64,000 nucleotides of DNA, taken from the NCBI RefSeq assembly GCF_019903425.1, contig NZ_JACHUZ010000011.1, positions 62,001-126,000 of the forward strand, given 5' to 3'. The position numbers and the translations under genes were made by a program. This document shows positions 25,033-33,596 of this stretch, in pieces. Every line of letters starts with the position of its first letter. Position 1 is the first letter of the stretch. The DNA comes from Vreelandella halophila (GTDB taxonomy: Bacteria; Pseudomonadota; Gammaproteobacteria; Pseudomonadales; Oleiphilaceae). Below the pieces are notes generated by a model. That model had not been told where the DNA came from. It ran no database searches and saw only the letters and a program-made list of their open reading frames with translations.

Positions 25033-27587
25033 TATCCCAGTACGGTTGGGTATCCCCAGAAGTAGCCCTGGCCCTTAAGGCCCTTGAACTGTCTGAGCCA
25101 CTGTACCGTCTGCTCATTCTCCACGCCCTCAATAACCGTACGCAGGTTCAGCGACTGGGCCAGCTCCACCGTCGCCCGGAATACTTTCTGGCGCTCCTCA
25201 TCCCAGAGTATCCGGGTCAGGAAACTGCGGTCGATCTTCACCTCATCCAGCGGAAACTCAGTCAGGGCCGAAAGGGAGGAGGTGCCGGTACCGAAGTCGT
25301 CCAGCGCAATACCGAAACCGCAGCGCCGGAGCTGGCCCAGGCGCTCGATGGTGAGGGCCAGGTTCCGGATGACGCTGGTCTCGGTTATTTCCAGGATGAA
25401 ATCCTCCGGTGTGTAGCCGCGGTGCCGGACGATCCGCTCCAGGTCCTCCGCGAGTTCCGGGATCGCAAGATCCCGGGAAGAGATGTTGATGGCCGTGCGG
25501 GTCTGCTGCCCGTAGTGCGCCCGGATCTGTGCAAGGTCTGCCGCCGCGCGGTCCAGTACCCAGCGTGTCACACGGGTGATGCTTCCGAGTTCCTCGACAA
25601 GCGGAATCCAGTCACCCGGTGGGATCATCCGGAACTCGGGGTGGTACCAGCGCACCAGGGCTTCCACGGATTCGATTCGCCCCGAACCGATGTCCACCTT
25701 GGGCTGATAGGCAAGCTGGATCTGGTCTGATCGGAAGGCATCTTCCAGATCCAGCATCAGAAGCTGCTGGTGTTTCTGGTGTTCATGAACCGTGTTGTCA
25801 TAGAAGTTGATGGGCTCCTTCTGGAGACTGGCATAGCCAGCCGCGGAAAGAACCTCCTGGATACTGTCCCCGTGATGGGGCAGGCTGGCGACCCCGATGG
25901 AGCATCGCCAGTTGAACGTGTACCCCTGATAGCGGCAGTCCGGGGCTGCAAAGTCAACAAGCTGCTGCCAGAACGGATCCTGCCTGTCGATCGCCCTGGC
26001 AAGAACGAATGCCGCATCCATGGTGTTGATTGAGACGACAGGCGCATTGTCGATGTGAAGGATGGTATCCGGACCGACATGCCGGAGGTGTTCTTCCAGG
26101 CTGGTCAGGTAATCCCGCACGAAGCCTTCGGCAATCTGATGGCCAACGACATGCTCAATCTCGTGAAACCGGTTGAGTCTCAGAACCACGATCTGGAGCT
26201 TTCCGGAAGGCCGATCGGTGAGGCAGGCTTCCAGGGCGGAACGATTGGGTCTTCCGGTGACCTTGTGTCTCCGGAGGCTGTCTTCCAGGCGGTTCTGAAT
26301 GGCCAGGCGGCGTTCCTGTTCCGCAGCCCTGTCGCTGGCGGCGACCCGCCTCAGCCATTGTTCGCGCCAGAAGAAATGGACGGCAGCGGCGAGAAGAACA
26401 ACAGCCGAGAGGATGGTCCCCAGTGAGAAGGCCGAGTCCGAGAGCACGTTAACCGGCACAACCCCCACGGTCCGCAGAGTGCTCACAATAATGCCGGCTG
26501 TCAGGATCAGTACTGCCGCCGTGAAATACCGTGCATAGAGCGAGTGCCGGAAACAGCTGACCGCAATGACCAGGGACAGCCCACAACCGGCAATACCCAG
26601 AACAATGGTGAGTGCCTGTATCGGAAGCTCGGCTCGGGCGAACTCGAGAAGAATGAGCATGAGCGCGGCGAGTGAGAGGCCGTTAAGCAGATGCCTGTAA
26701 AGGCGCGGTGGCTGCAGGGCCGCCAGGGTATGCTGAGCGAATGCGATCAGGGTGGTCAGCATGGATGTGGTGATGACTGCATCGAGCGCGGGTACCCCAC
26801 GCCAGAAGATCCATGCTCCGAAACCATTGAGAACCAGCTGGATGTGCATGACGGAAACCGTGAGGACCGTCAGCCAGGCCAGCATGAGCGTGCGGAACCT
26901 CAGGGTCAGGAACAGGTTGATAGCCAGCAGGAACAGGGATAGACCCAGGAGTGTACCGTTGACCGTTGCCCGTGTAACGCTGCTGTGCACCAGGTCGTCA
27001 TCCCCCTGCACCGACACCGGAAAGACGGTGGGGCCTGCATCGGACACCTCAAAAAACAGGGTGATGGTGTCATTGGCAGGGATGATCACCGGCCAATGGA
27101 AGGAAGGCAGGGAGATCAGACGGCTGGAGAATGGCCAAAGACTGCCCTGGGTTCGCATGGGCAGGAGCGGTTCGGTGGTTGCGTTCAGGCGCGCTGCGCG
27201 AATCCGGTCAATGTAGGGGGCTGGCACAGAGACCCACAGCTGAAGCGGGCGCCTGGATGTGTTGCTCAGTTTCAGCCGGAACGTGATTGGCTGAGAGGCG
27301 AAGCCGACCGCGGCATGGGAGGGGCTGGTGGCACGCCATCCGTTATCGGAACGCAACAGACCTTTCTGATGGAGTTCCGCAATGGAGCCTGTCCTGTGGC
27401 TCAGAGCGAACGAATCGGTATGCTGGTCTGTAGTGGTATGCTGCGGGAGAGACGGCGAATACTCCGCATGCTGGATCAGGGTTGCCGCAGCCATGACTGC
27501 GATCAGGAGCAGTATGGGAACAAATGGGTGATCTGCAAATGGCAGGCTGGCTATGCCGCTGGGTACATCATATTGCCCATTGGGCAT
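25029..27587 (-). CDS. 7TM-sensor protein with degenerate GGDEF and intact EAL domain
   Basis: An 852-residue membrane protein probably hydrolysing cyclic di-GMP. A membrane segment (VPILLLIAVMAAATLI) is followed by an extracytoplasmic domain of the 7TMR-DISM type, about seven helices, then a GGDEF-like fold in which the signature is replaced by HIDNAP, so cyclase activity is not expected. The EAL domain keeps its key residues: VEALVRWYHPEF, NISSRDLA, FILEITETS, ALDDFGTGTSSLSAL, VKIDRSFL, VIEGVENEQT and GQGYFWGYP. The start at 27587 has AAGGA 11 bases upstream. Stands alone. Confidence 0.88.
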   Translation of the reverse strand: MPNGQYDVPSGIASLPFADHPFVPILLLIAVMAAATLIQHAEYSPSLPQHTTTDQHTDSFALSHRTGSIAELHQKGLLRSDNGWRATSPSHAAVGFASQPITFRLKLSNTSRRPLQLWVSVPAPYIDRIRAARLNATTEPLLPMRTQGSLWPFSSRLISLPSFHWPVIIPANDTITLFFEVSDAGPTVFPVSVQGDDDLVHSSVTRATVNGTLLGLSLFLLAINLFLTLRFRTLMLAWLTVLTVSVMHIQLVLNGFGAWIFWRGVPALDAVITTSMLTTLIAFAQHTLAALQPPRLYRHLLNGLSLAALMLILLEFARAELPIQALTIVLGIAGCGLSLVIAVSCFRHSLYARYFTAAVLILTAGIIVSTLRTVGVVPVNVLSDSAFSLGTILSAVVLLAAAVHFFWREQWLRRVAASDRAAEQERRLAIQNRLEDSLRRHKVTGRPNRSALEACLTDRPSGKLQIVVLRLNRFHEIEHVVGHQIAEGFVRDYLTSLEEHLRHVGPDTILHIDNAPVVSINTMDAAFVLARAIDRQDPFWQQLVDFAAPDCRYQGYTFNWRCSIGVASLPHHGDSIQEVLSAAGYASLQKEPINFYDNTVHEHQKHQQLLMLDLEDAFRSDQIQLAYQPKVDIGSGRIESVEALVRWYHPEFRMIPPGDWIPLVEELGSITRVTRWVLDRAAADLAQIRAHYGQQTRTAINISSRDLAIPELAEDLERIVRHRGYTPEDFILEITETSVIRNLALTIERLGQLRRCGFGIALDDFGTGTSSLSALTEFPLDEVKIDRSFLTRILWDEERQKVFRATVELAQSLNLRTVIEGVENEQTVQWLRQFKGLKGQGYFWGYPTVLGY

Positions 27588-27651
27588 GATCAGAGCTGTC
27601 CTTGCTGGTGGATGGGGCGCTCTGATTAAAGTTCAAAGTGTCAATTTATGC

Positions 27652-27685
27652 AAAAATCCGGCACCCGCTGGGCAATGGGTGCCGG
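27652..27685 (-). terminator. Rho-independent terminator of ectC
   Basis: On the minus strand a 9-bp perfect stem, CCGGCACCC with GGGTGCCGG, has a 10-base loop and is followed by ATTTTTG. It starts 15 bases after the ectC stop. Confidence 0.8.
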
Positions 27686-27699
27686 GATGAAATCCGGTG

Positions 27700-28089
27700 T
27701 CAGGAATCGTCAGGCAGGTAGGCGCCGTCCTTGTCGTGCACTTCGCGGCCGGTAACCGGCGGGTTGAAGGAGCAGATCAGGCGCATGTCCTCGGTGCCAC
27801 CGCGCAGGATGTGGCGGTCGTTGTTGTTCAGGGCGTACATGACGCCATCGTAGATCTGGTGGGTCTCGCCGGTCGCCAGATCCTCAATGCTGCCGTTACC
27901 GGCAACGCAGTAGACCGCTTCCAGGTGGTACTTGTACCACAGGTGGAGTTCGGCACCGGCGGGAATGATGGTCTCGTGGAAGGAGAAGCCCATGCCATCC
28001 TTCTTGAGCAGCATCCGGCGGCTAACCCAGCCCGGTCCCTCAACCTCTCGCTCGGTTCCGATGATGTCCTTGATGTCCCGTACAATCAT
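27700..28089 (-). CDS. ectC: L-ectoine synthase (solitary)
   Basis: Cupin enzyme that cyclises N-gamma-acetyl-diaminobutyrate to the osmolyte ectoine. From ATG 28089 the protein is 129 residues, as in the family. Typical stretches are [36 protein letters not shown] and [18 protein letters not shown]. Glu57, Tyr85 and His93 fall exactly where known ectoine synthases bind the catalytic iron. ectA and ectB are not in this window: upstream lies rsuA on the other strand. The gene has its own terminator, so it is transcribed alone. It may complete a pathway encoded elsewhere or act on an imported or hydrolysed precursor. Confidence 0.92.
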   Translation of the reverse strand: MIVRDIKDIIGTEREVEGPGWVSRRMLLKKDGMGFSFHETIIPAGAELHLWYKYHLEAVYCVAGNGSIEDLATGETHQIYDGVMYALNNNDRHILRGGTEDMRLICSFNPPVTGREVHDKDGAYLPDDS

Positions 28090-28196
28090 AGTCTGTCCCA
28101 CCTGTTGAATCTGTGATCGGTAAAGGCCGCTGTATTGGGGCCTGCCGTCTGAGTGTAGCGCGTGCGGGCGCCGGTACAATAGCGTAAAACCCCTAG

Positions 28197-28221
28197 CTGA
28201 CCGTATTTCAAATACTGTCAG
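28197..28221. repeat. 25-bp palindrome between ectC and rsuA
   Basis: The arms are CTGAC (28197-28201) with GTCAG (28217-28221), and GTATTT (28203-28208) with AAATAC (28210-28215), centred on C28209. Only the pair 28202/28216 mismatches. Reading the minus strand, a TATTGT -10-like box for ectC (28176-28181) begins 15 bases beyond it, so a protein bound here would cover the -35 region. An operator is the simplest reading; a hairpin is possible. Confidence 0.6.
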
Positions 28222-28304
28222 AACCCTCATCGGGGGCGGGGCATTCATGTAGAATGGGGCTTTCACGCCAGTAATCATGCATCAACCCAGAAGGCAGCGT
28301 TGCC

Positions 28305-29054
28305 ATGACGGAGCCTGAGAAACGCCGGCGCCGCAGGCTCGATTTTCTGATTGCACGGCTGACCGGCATTACCCGCAAAGAAGCCAAGCAGCTGATCAAG
28401 GCGGATCGGATCGAGGTCGACGGTCACGAAAACGGGGGGCTGAAGCCACAGTCCCGGATCGGGGTTGAGGAAGCGATCCTCCTGGACGGTCAGCAGCTTG
28501 AGAGGGAATCCGGCGAGCGGTACCTGATGCTGAACAAGCCAACCGGCGTGGTCAGCGCCACGAAAGACGACTACGATCCCACGGTGCTCGACCTGCTGGA
28601 ACCGGAACTGCGCCGTGGTCTGCATCCGGTGGGGCGCCTCGACAAGGACACCACTGGCCTGCTGCTGCTCACCACTGACGGCGAGTGGAGTCATCGCATC
28701 ACCTCGCCGCGCCACGGATTCCCCAAGACCTACCGGGTCTGGGTTGCCGATCCCATTGATGATGAAACCCTCGCGAGCCTGGAAGAAGGCATCATGCTCA
28801 GGGGAGAGGACACCGCCGCCGTGGCCCACGACATCGAGCGTCTCGGCAGGGCTGAACTGCGGCTCACCCTGACCCAGGGGCGTTACCACCAGATCAAGCG
28901 CATGATGGGGGCGGTTGGTAACCGCGTGGTCCGGCTCCACCGTGAGCGGGTCGGCCCCATTGATCTGGATCCGGACCTGGAGCCGGGGAGGTATCGCGAG
29001 CTGACCGAGGCGGAGGTCAACACCTTTCTGCCGGCAGATGATCCGCCACAATGA
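28305..29054 (+). CDS. rsuA: 16S rRNA pseudouridine synthase RsuA
   Basis: Makes pseudouridine 516 in 16S rRNA. The S4-like RNA-binding domain is LDFLIARLTGITRKEAKQLI; the catalytic domain has YLMLNKPTGVVSATKDD, the active-site motif HPVGRLDKDTTGLLLLTTDG with its Asp, and RYHQIKRMMGAVGNRVVRLH near the end. 249 residues is slightly longer than E. coli RsuA (231) because of a basic start (EPEKRRRRRLD) and an extended tail. RluB/RluE-type specificity cannot be fully excluded. The last 38 bases overlap the convergent diguanylate cyclase gene. Confidence 0.9.
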   Translation: MTEPEKRRRRRLDFLIARLTGITRKEAKQLIKADRIEVDGHENGGLKPQSRIGVEEAILLDGQQLERESGERYLMLNKPTGVVSATKDDYDPTVLDLLEPELRRGLHPVGRLDKDTTGLLLLTTDGEWSHRITSPRHGFPKTYRVWVADPIDDETLASLEEGIMLRGEDTAAVAHDIERLGRAELRLTLTQGRYHQIKRMMGAVGNRVVRLHRERVGPIDLDPDLEPGRYRELTEAEVNTFLPADDPPQ

Positions 29055-30051
29055 TGGTGTCACGGCCGTTGGTCTTGGCCTCGTAGACGGCATTGTCCGC
29101 CCGGTGCAGCCAGCTCTCCCAGTCATCGTGGGGAGCGGCGAGGGCGGCTCCAATTGAGCATGTTACGGAATGGGCGTGAATGCTGAGCCGGTCCCTTATG
29201 GTCTGCTGGATATGGCGTGCCGCCAGGATCATGCTTTCTGCCCGGACGCTATTGAGCAGCAGCACGAACTCCTCGCCCCCGAATCGGAACAGTCGGTCCT
29301 CGTGTCGTGAATGGGTGCGCACAAGCTCAGCGAATTGCTTGAGCACTTCATCGCCGTTGGCGTGGCCGTAACGGTCGTTGATCTCCTTGAAGTGGTCCAG
29401 ATCCAGCATCAGGAGACCGGCACCTGCCTCGCCCCGCTGGACCCTGGCAATGGCGATGCACAGCTCCTCCTCCAGGGCCCGCCGGTTGCCGGCGCCGGTC
29501 AACGGGTCACGGATGGCCTGTTCCTCCAACAGGCGGGCCTGGGCGCGCGATCGGCGAGCGAAGGAGAAGGCGAAGATCGAAACCACGAACACCGTGGTTG
29601 CGAATGAGATCAGCGCCAGCGGATCCAGCCCGTTGGCGGCTCCCAGGGCGACACTGGCAACCACCATGAGCAGGGCCTTGGGGATGGCAAAGGCGGGCGG
29701 TGACAGGAAAAAAGTGGCAATGATGTCCACGTAGGCCCAGAAAAGCCCTACAAGTCCCACCAGGTAGAGCACAGTGAGAACACCGATGCCGGTACAGATC
29801 ACCAGCAGGATGCCAGCGACCACCGTATTGCCGGTAATCCAGACAAAACCGGAGATGCTGATCAGCACCGCTACCAGCAGGGCGTCCACCAGGGTCATCA
29901 CCCAGTCTCCCTGCAGGAAGCGATAGACGCCAAAACCACCAATGGCGGTTGCCGCGGGAATGCAGAACATCATGATAATGGACAGGCGGAAGTCATTCGC
30001 CAGCCTCATACGGATGGTGTCGTATTGATTTCCAAGTTTTTTCAGCATCAT
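29017..30051 (-). CDS. Membrane diguanylate cyclase (GGDEF)
   Basis: Synthesises cyclic di-GMP. After a short cytoplasmic start there are about six membrane helices (LALISFATTVFVVSIFAFSF is the last), then a GGDEF domain with DPLTGAGNRRALEEEL, LLMLDLDHFKEINDRYGHA and the active motif FRFGGEEFVLLL. RHED five residues before GGEEF matches the RxxD product-inhibition site. I take the Met pair at 30051 as start (344 residues); the frame opens 36 codons earlier across the divergent gene. Its end overlaps rsuA by 38 bases. Confidence 0.9.
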   Translation of the reverse strand: MMLKKLGNQYDTIRMRLANDFRLSIIMMFCIPAATAIGGFGVYRFLQGDWVMTLVDALLVAVLISISGFVWITGNTVVAGILLVICTGIGVLTVLYLVGLVGLFWAYVDIIATFFLSPPAFAIPKALLMVVASVALGAANGLDPLALISFATTVFVVSIFAFSFARRSRAQARLLEEQAIRDPLTGAGNRRALEEELCIAIARVQRGEAGAGLLMLDLDHFKEINDRYGHANGDEVLKQFAELVRTHSRHEDRLFRFGGEEFVLLLNSVRAESMILAARHIQQTIRDRLSIHAHSVTCSIGAALAAPHDDWESWLHRADNAVYEAKTNGRDTIIVADHLPAERC

Positions 30052-30113
30052 GCGGCCACAATAGCCGGTGACCGGGTAAAATGCATCTACTAACGACCCG
30101 TAATGGCCCTGGA

Positions 30114-31043
30114 ATGCGAACGGAAACAGACGCACTGATGCTTTCGGCCGGGATGGCACTCTTCCTCGGGGTGACCGGCCTGGTCCTGTCGGTGATCACG
30201 GGATCCCAGGTGATTCTGCTCGATGGGCTCTTCAATCTCATCTACAGCGTCATGGCTTTTCTGAGTGTGCGGGTCGCCCGCCTGCTGGCCATGCCGGACA
30301 ATGAGAAATACCCATTCGGCCACGCCTACTTCGAGTCCCTGGTCAATGCCGCCAAGGGGCTGCTGATTCTGGGAATCTCACTGCTGGCCCTTGGGGATTC
30401 CGTGCTTGTGCTCCTGTCCGGGGGCCGCGAGATTGCTGCCGGGCTGGCCATCCTGTATTCGGTGATTGCCACCGCCAGCAGTGCCACCACCTTCATGCTG
30501 CTACGCCGGGCCCGGCGTCATACCACCAGTCCCCTGGTGGAGGCGGACTTCGCCAACTGGTGGATCAACACGGTGATCTCCGCCTCAGTGCTGCTGGCCT
30601 TCTGTCTGATTCCGGTGGCGGATGCGGTGGGTTTTTCGCCGATCACCCCCTATGTGGATCCACTGATGGTGGCTGCGGTAGTAGTGCTGTTCTGCCTGAG
30701 CACGCCTTTCCGAATGGCTTCGGATGCCATCAAGGAGCTGCTTAACCGGGCGCCACCGAAGCGTGTGCGTCAGCCGGTACATGATGTGGTTGAGAATGTG
30801 GCGGCTGAGTGGGGAGCGCGGGATTTTTCCCTGCGGATGGTGCGGCCGGGCCGGACCCTCTATCTGCTGGTGCACGTGGTGCTGCCGGAGGGGAGTGATC
30901 ATGAAGCCTTGGGCCAGCAGGATCGTATCCGCACCGATCTGGACAGGCGCCTGCGTCGTATTGTCCCATCACTGGTGCTGGATGTGGTGTTCACAGCCGA
31001 CCCTCGATGGGCAGCCCCAACGAATGGTTATGAACCTGTCTGA
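30114..31043 (+). CDS. Atypical cation diffusion facilitator (CDF) family transporter
   Basis: A 309-residue protein with six membrane helices and a cytoplasmic C-terminal domain (VHDVVENVAAEWGARDFSLR, HVVLPEGSDHEALGQQD) as in CDF metal/proton antiporters. The metal site is changed: TM2 has LLDGLFNLIYS (Asp37, Asn41) and TM5 has EADFANWWINTVIS (Asn148, Asn152), whereas Zn/Fe/Mn transporters use Asp/His-x3-Asp and His/Asp-x3-Asp. The substrate may differ from the usual divalent metals. The start is uncertain: ATG 30114 or ATG 30081, neither with a good ribosome site. Divergent from the cyclase gene. Confidence 0.8.
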   Translation: MRTETDALMLSAGMALFLGVTGLVLSVITGSQVILLDGLFNLIYSVMAFLSVRVARLLAMPDNEKYPFGHAYFESLVNAAKGLLILGISLLALGDSVLVLLSGGREIAAGLAILYSVIATASSATTFMLLRRARRHTTSPLVEADFANWWINTVISASVLLAFCLIPVADAVGFSPITPYVDPLMVAAVVVLFCLSTPFRMASDAIKELLNRAPPKRVRQPVHDVVENVAAEWGARDFSLRMVRPGRTLYLLVHVVLPEGSDHEALGQQDRIRTDLDRRLRRIVPSLVLDVVFTADPRWAAPTNGYEPV

Positions 31044-31104
31044 AGGGCCAGTGCCGGTACGGGTGTGATACCCTTTGCAGCGCTGCCAGCAATTGAGGTG
31101 ACCC

Positions 31105-32024
<920 letters not shown>

Positions 32025-32028
<4 letters not shown>

Positions 32029-32786
32029 ACCTGCGCGGCATGTACGCCATCTATCATTTTGAACTGGCCCGGGCCCTGCGCACCTGGCTGCAGTCAATCA
32101 TCTCGCCCGTTGTGACCACGTCGCTCTATTTCGTGGTCTTCGGGGCAGCTATCGGCTCGCGGGTGGAACAGGTGGATGGGGTTCCCTACGGGGCCTTCAT
32201 CGTACCCGGCCTGATCATGCTCATGCTGCTGACCCAGAGTGTGACCAACGCCTCCTTCGGCATCTTCTTTCCGCGCTTCACGGGCACCATCTACGAGCTG
32301 CTGTCCGCACCGGTCTCCTACCTTGAGGTGGTGGTGGGCTATGTAGGCGCGGCCGCGACCAAGTCACTGGTGCTGGGGCTGATCATCCTGTTCACCGCCC
32401 AGCTGTTCGTGGACGTGCCCATAGCGCATCCATTCCTGATGGCGACCTTCCTGGTGCTGACTTCCTTCACCTTCAGCCTGTTCGGCTTCATTGTGGGCAT
32501 CTGGGCCGAGGACTTTGAGCAGCTCCAGATCGTGCCCCTGCTGCTGGTGATTCCGCTGACCTTCCTCGGGGGCACCTTCTACTCCATCGATGTGCTGCCG
32601 GAATTCTGGCAAACCGTCTCGCTGTTCAACCCGGTGGTCTACCTGGTCAGCGGCTTCCGCTGGAGCTTCTACGAGGTCTCGGATGTGCCACTGCTGGTCA
32701 GCCTGGGCATGACGTTTTTCTTCATGCTGCTCTGCCTGACGCTCATCTGGTGGATCTTCCGCACGGGGTACCGCCTCAAGTCCTGA
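32025..32786 (+). CDS. ABC-2 type permease (YadH-like)
   Basis: Membrane partner of the preceding ATPase: 253 residues, six membrane helices, ABC-2 membrane signature ([76 protein letters not shown]). Overlap of the two reading frames by four bases implies coupled translation. Exporters of this kind move small hydrophobic compounds, polysaccharide or lipid; which one cannot be seen. Convergent with a small outer-membrane protein gene 16 bases away. Confidence 0.92.
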
Positions 32787-32802
32787 GCCATCAACAGTGG
32801 CC

Positions 32803-33357
32803 TCAGAAATAGAGCTGCGCGCCCACGGAAAAACCATTCAGGCGATGACCGCTTTTTTCCATGAAGCGGTTGTACTCAAGGTTGAGCCCGACCTGTCGGC
32901 TCAGATTGATCTGATAACCGGCCCCATAGGAGCCGGAGAACTCGGTTTCATTCAGCTGACGGTCCGGCCGCTCGAAGCGGGACTTGAATTCACTGAACCC
33001 ACCGAAGATGTAGAAAGAGGAGCGCCTGCCGAGCGGTACATGGCCGGTAACGTAGGCACTGCCGAAATGCTGCACGCTGGCCCGGACCAGTTCCCCGTCC
33101 CTGGCCATGGCCTGGTCGCTCTCAACGCCTGTCCCGTACCGGGCTTCGACCGCAATATTGTCGAGCAGGAACGCGCCGCCGCGCAGCATCACCATGGAAG
33201 GTGTTGCCGAGGTGACGAGTCTGTCCGAAGAGAACGTCAGCCGGGAATACTGGGCGCCCAGGTAAGTGGTTCCCTGTGTTACGGGCCGTTGAGGGCCGGC
33301 CATGGCCAGTGGGTGGATGGCCAGCAAGAGCAGGGTCAGGGCGACAATACGTTTCAT
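32803..33357 (-). CDS. Small outer-membrane beta-barrel protein
   Basis: A 184-residue protein with a signal peptide (MKRIVALTLLLLAIHPLAMA) and an OmpA/OmpX-like eight-stranded barrel pattern: TTYLGAQYSRLTF, NIAVEARYGTGVE, SAYVTGHVPLGRRSSFYIFG, SGSYGAGYQINLSRQVGLN and the C-terminal GFSVGAQLYF ending in Phe, the signal for outer-membrane assembly. Function unknown; related barrels serve adhesion, membrane stability or small-molecule passage. Confidence 0.85.
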   Translation of the reverse strand: MKRIVALTLLLLAIHPLAMAGPQRPVTQGTTYLGAQYSRLTFSSDRLVTSATPSMVMLRGGAFLLDNIAVEARYGTGVESDQAMARDGELVRASVQHFGSAYVTGHVPLGRRSSFYIFGGFSEFKSRFERPDRQLNETEFSGSYGAGYQINLSRQVGLNLEYNRFMEKSGHRLNGFSVGAQLYF

Positions 33358-33371
33358 GGGAAGGGTCCGTG

Positions 33372-33596
33372 TCAGTGGCTGAAGCTCCTTTGCTCCGGAA
33401 TCATGCCAGCCCAGGCTTCCCGGTCAATGCTGAAGCCGTACTGTCGCTCATAATTGACGACGACGCCACATATTGCAGGGGGGGTGACCGGGGCAGCAGG
33501 CGGCAGCGGCATCCGGGTCAATGGCAGCGCCGGCAGTTGCGGCATAATCGGATTGTCAGCCACAGTCCGAGGAGGCCGCCATGGCGCGCGATGCAA
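33372..33596 (-). CDS. Doubtful small open reading frame
   Basis: A 74-codon frame ends 14 bases before the beta-barrel gene. Its N-terminal half is Pro-rich and low in complexity; the second half (GVVVNYERQYGFSIDREAWA) looks more protein-like. It overlaps the start and ribosome site of the acyl-CoA dehydrogenase on the other strand and has no good ribosome site itself. If not coding, the 33358-33580 stretch is an untranslated divergent region. Confidence 0.2.
   Translation of the reverse strand: MHRAPWRPPRTVADNPIMPQLPALPLTRMPLPPAAPVTPPAICGVVVNYERQYGFSIDREAWAGMIPEQRSFSH

Noticed and set aside
25770-26430. Possible active GGDEF domain in the 7TM-EAL protein
   Set aside because: The fold is suggested by flanking patterns, but the signature is HIDNAP; I list the domain as degenerate.
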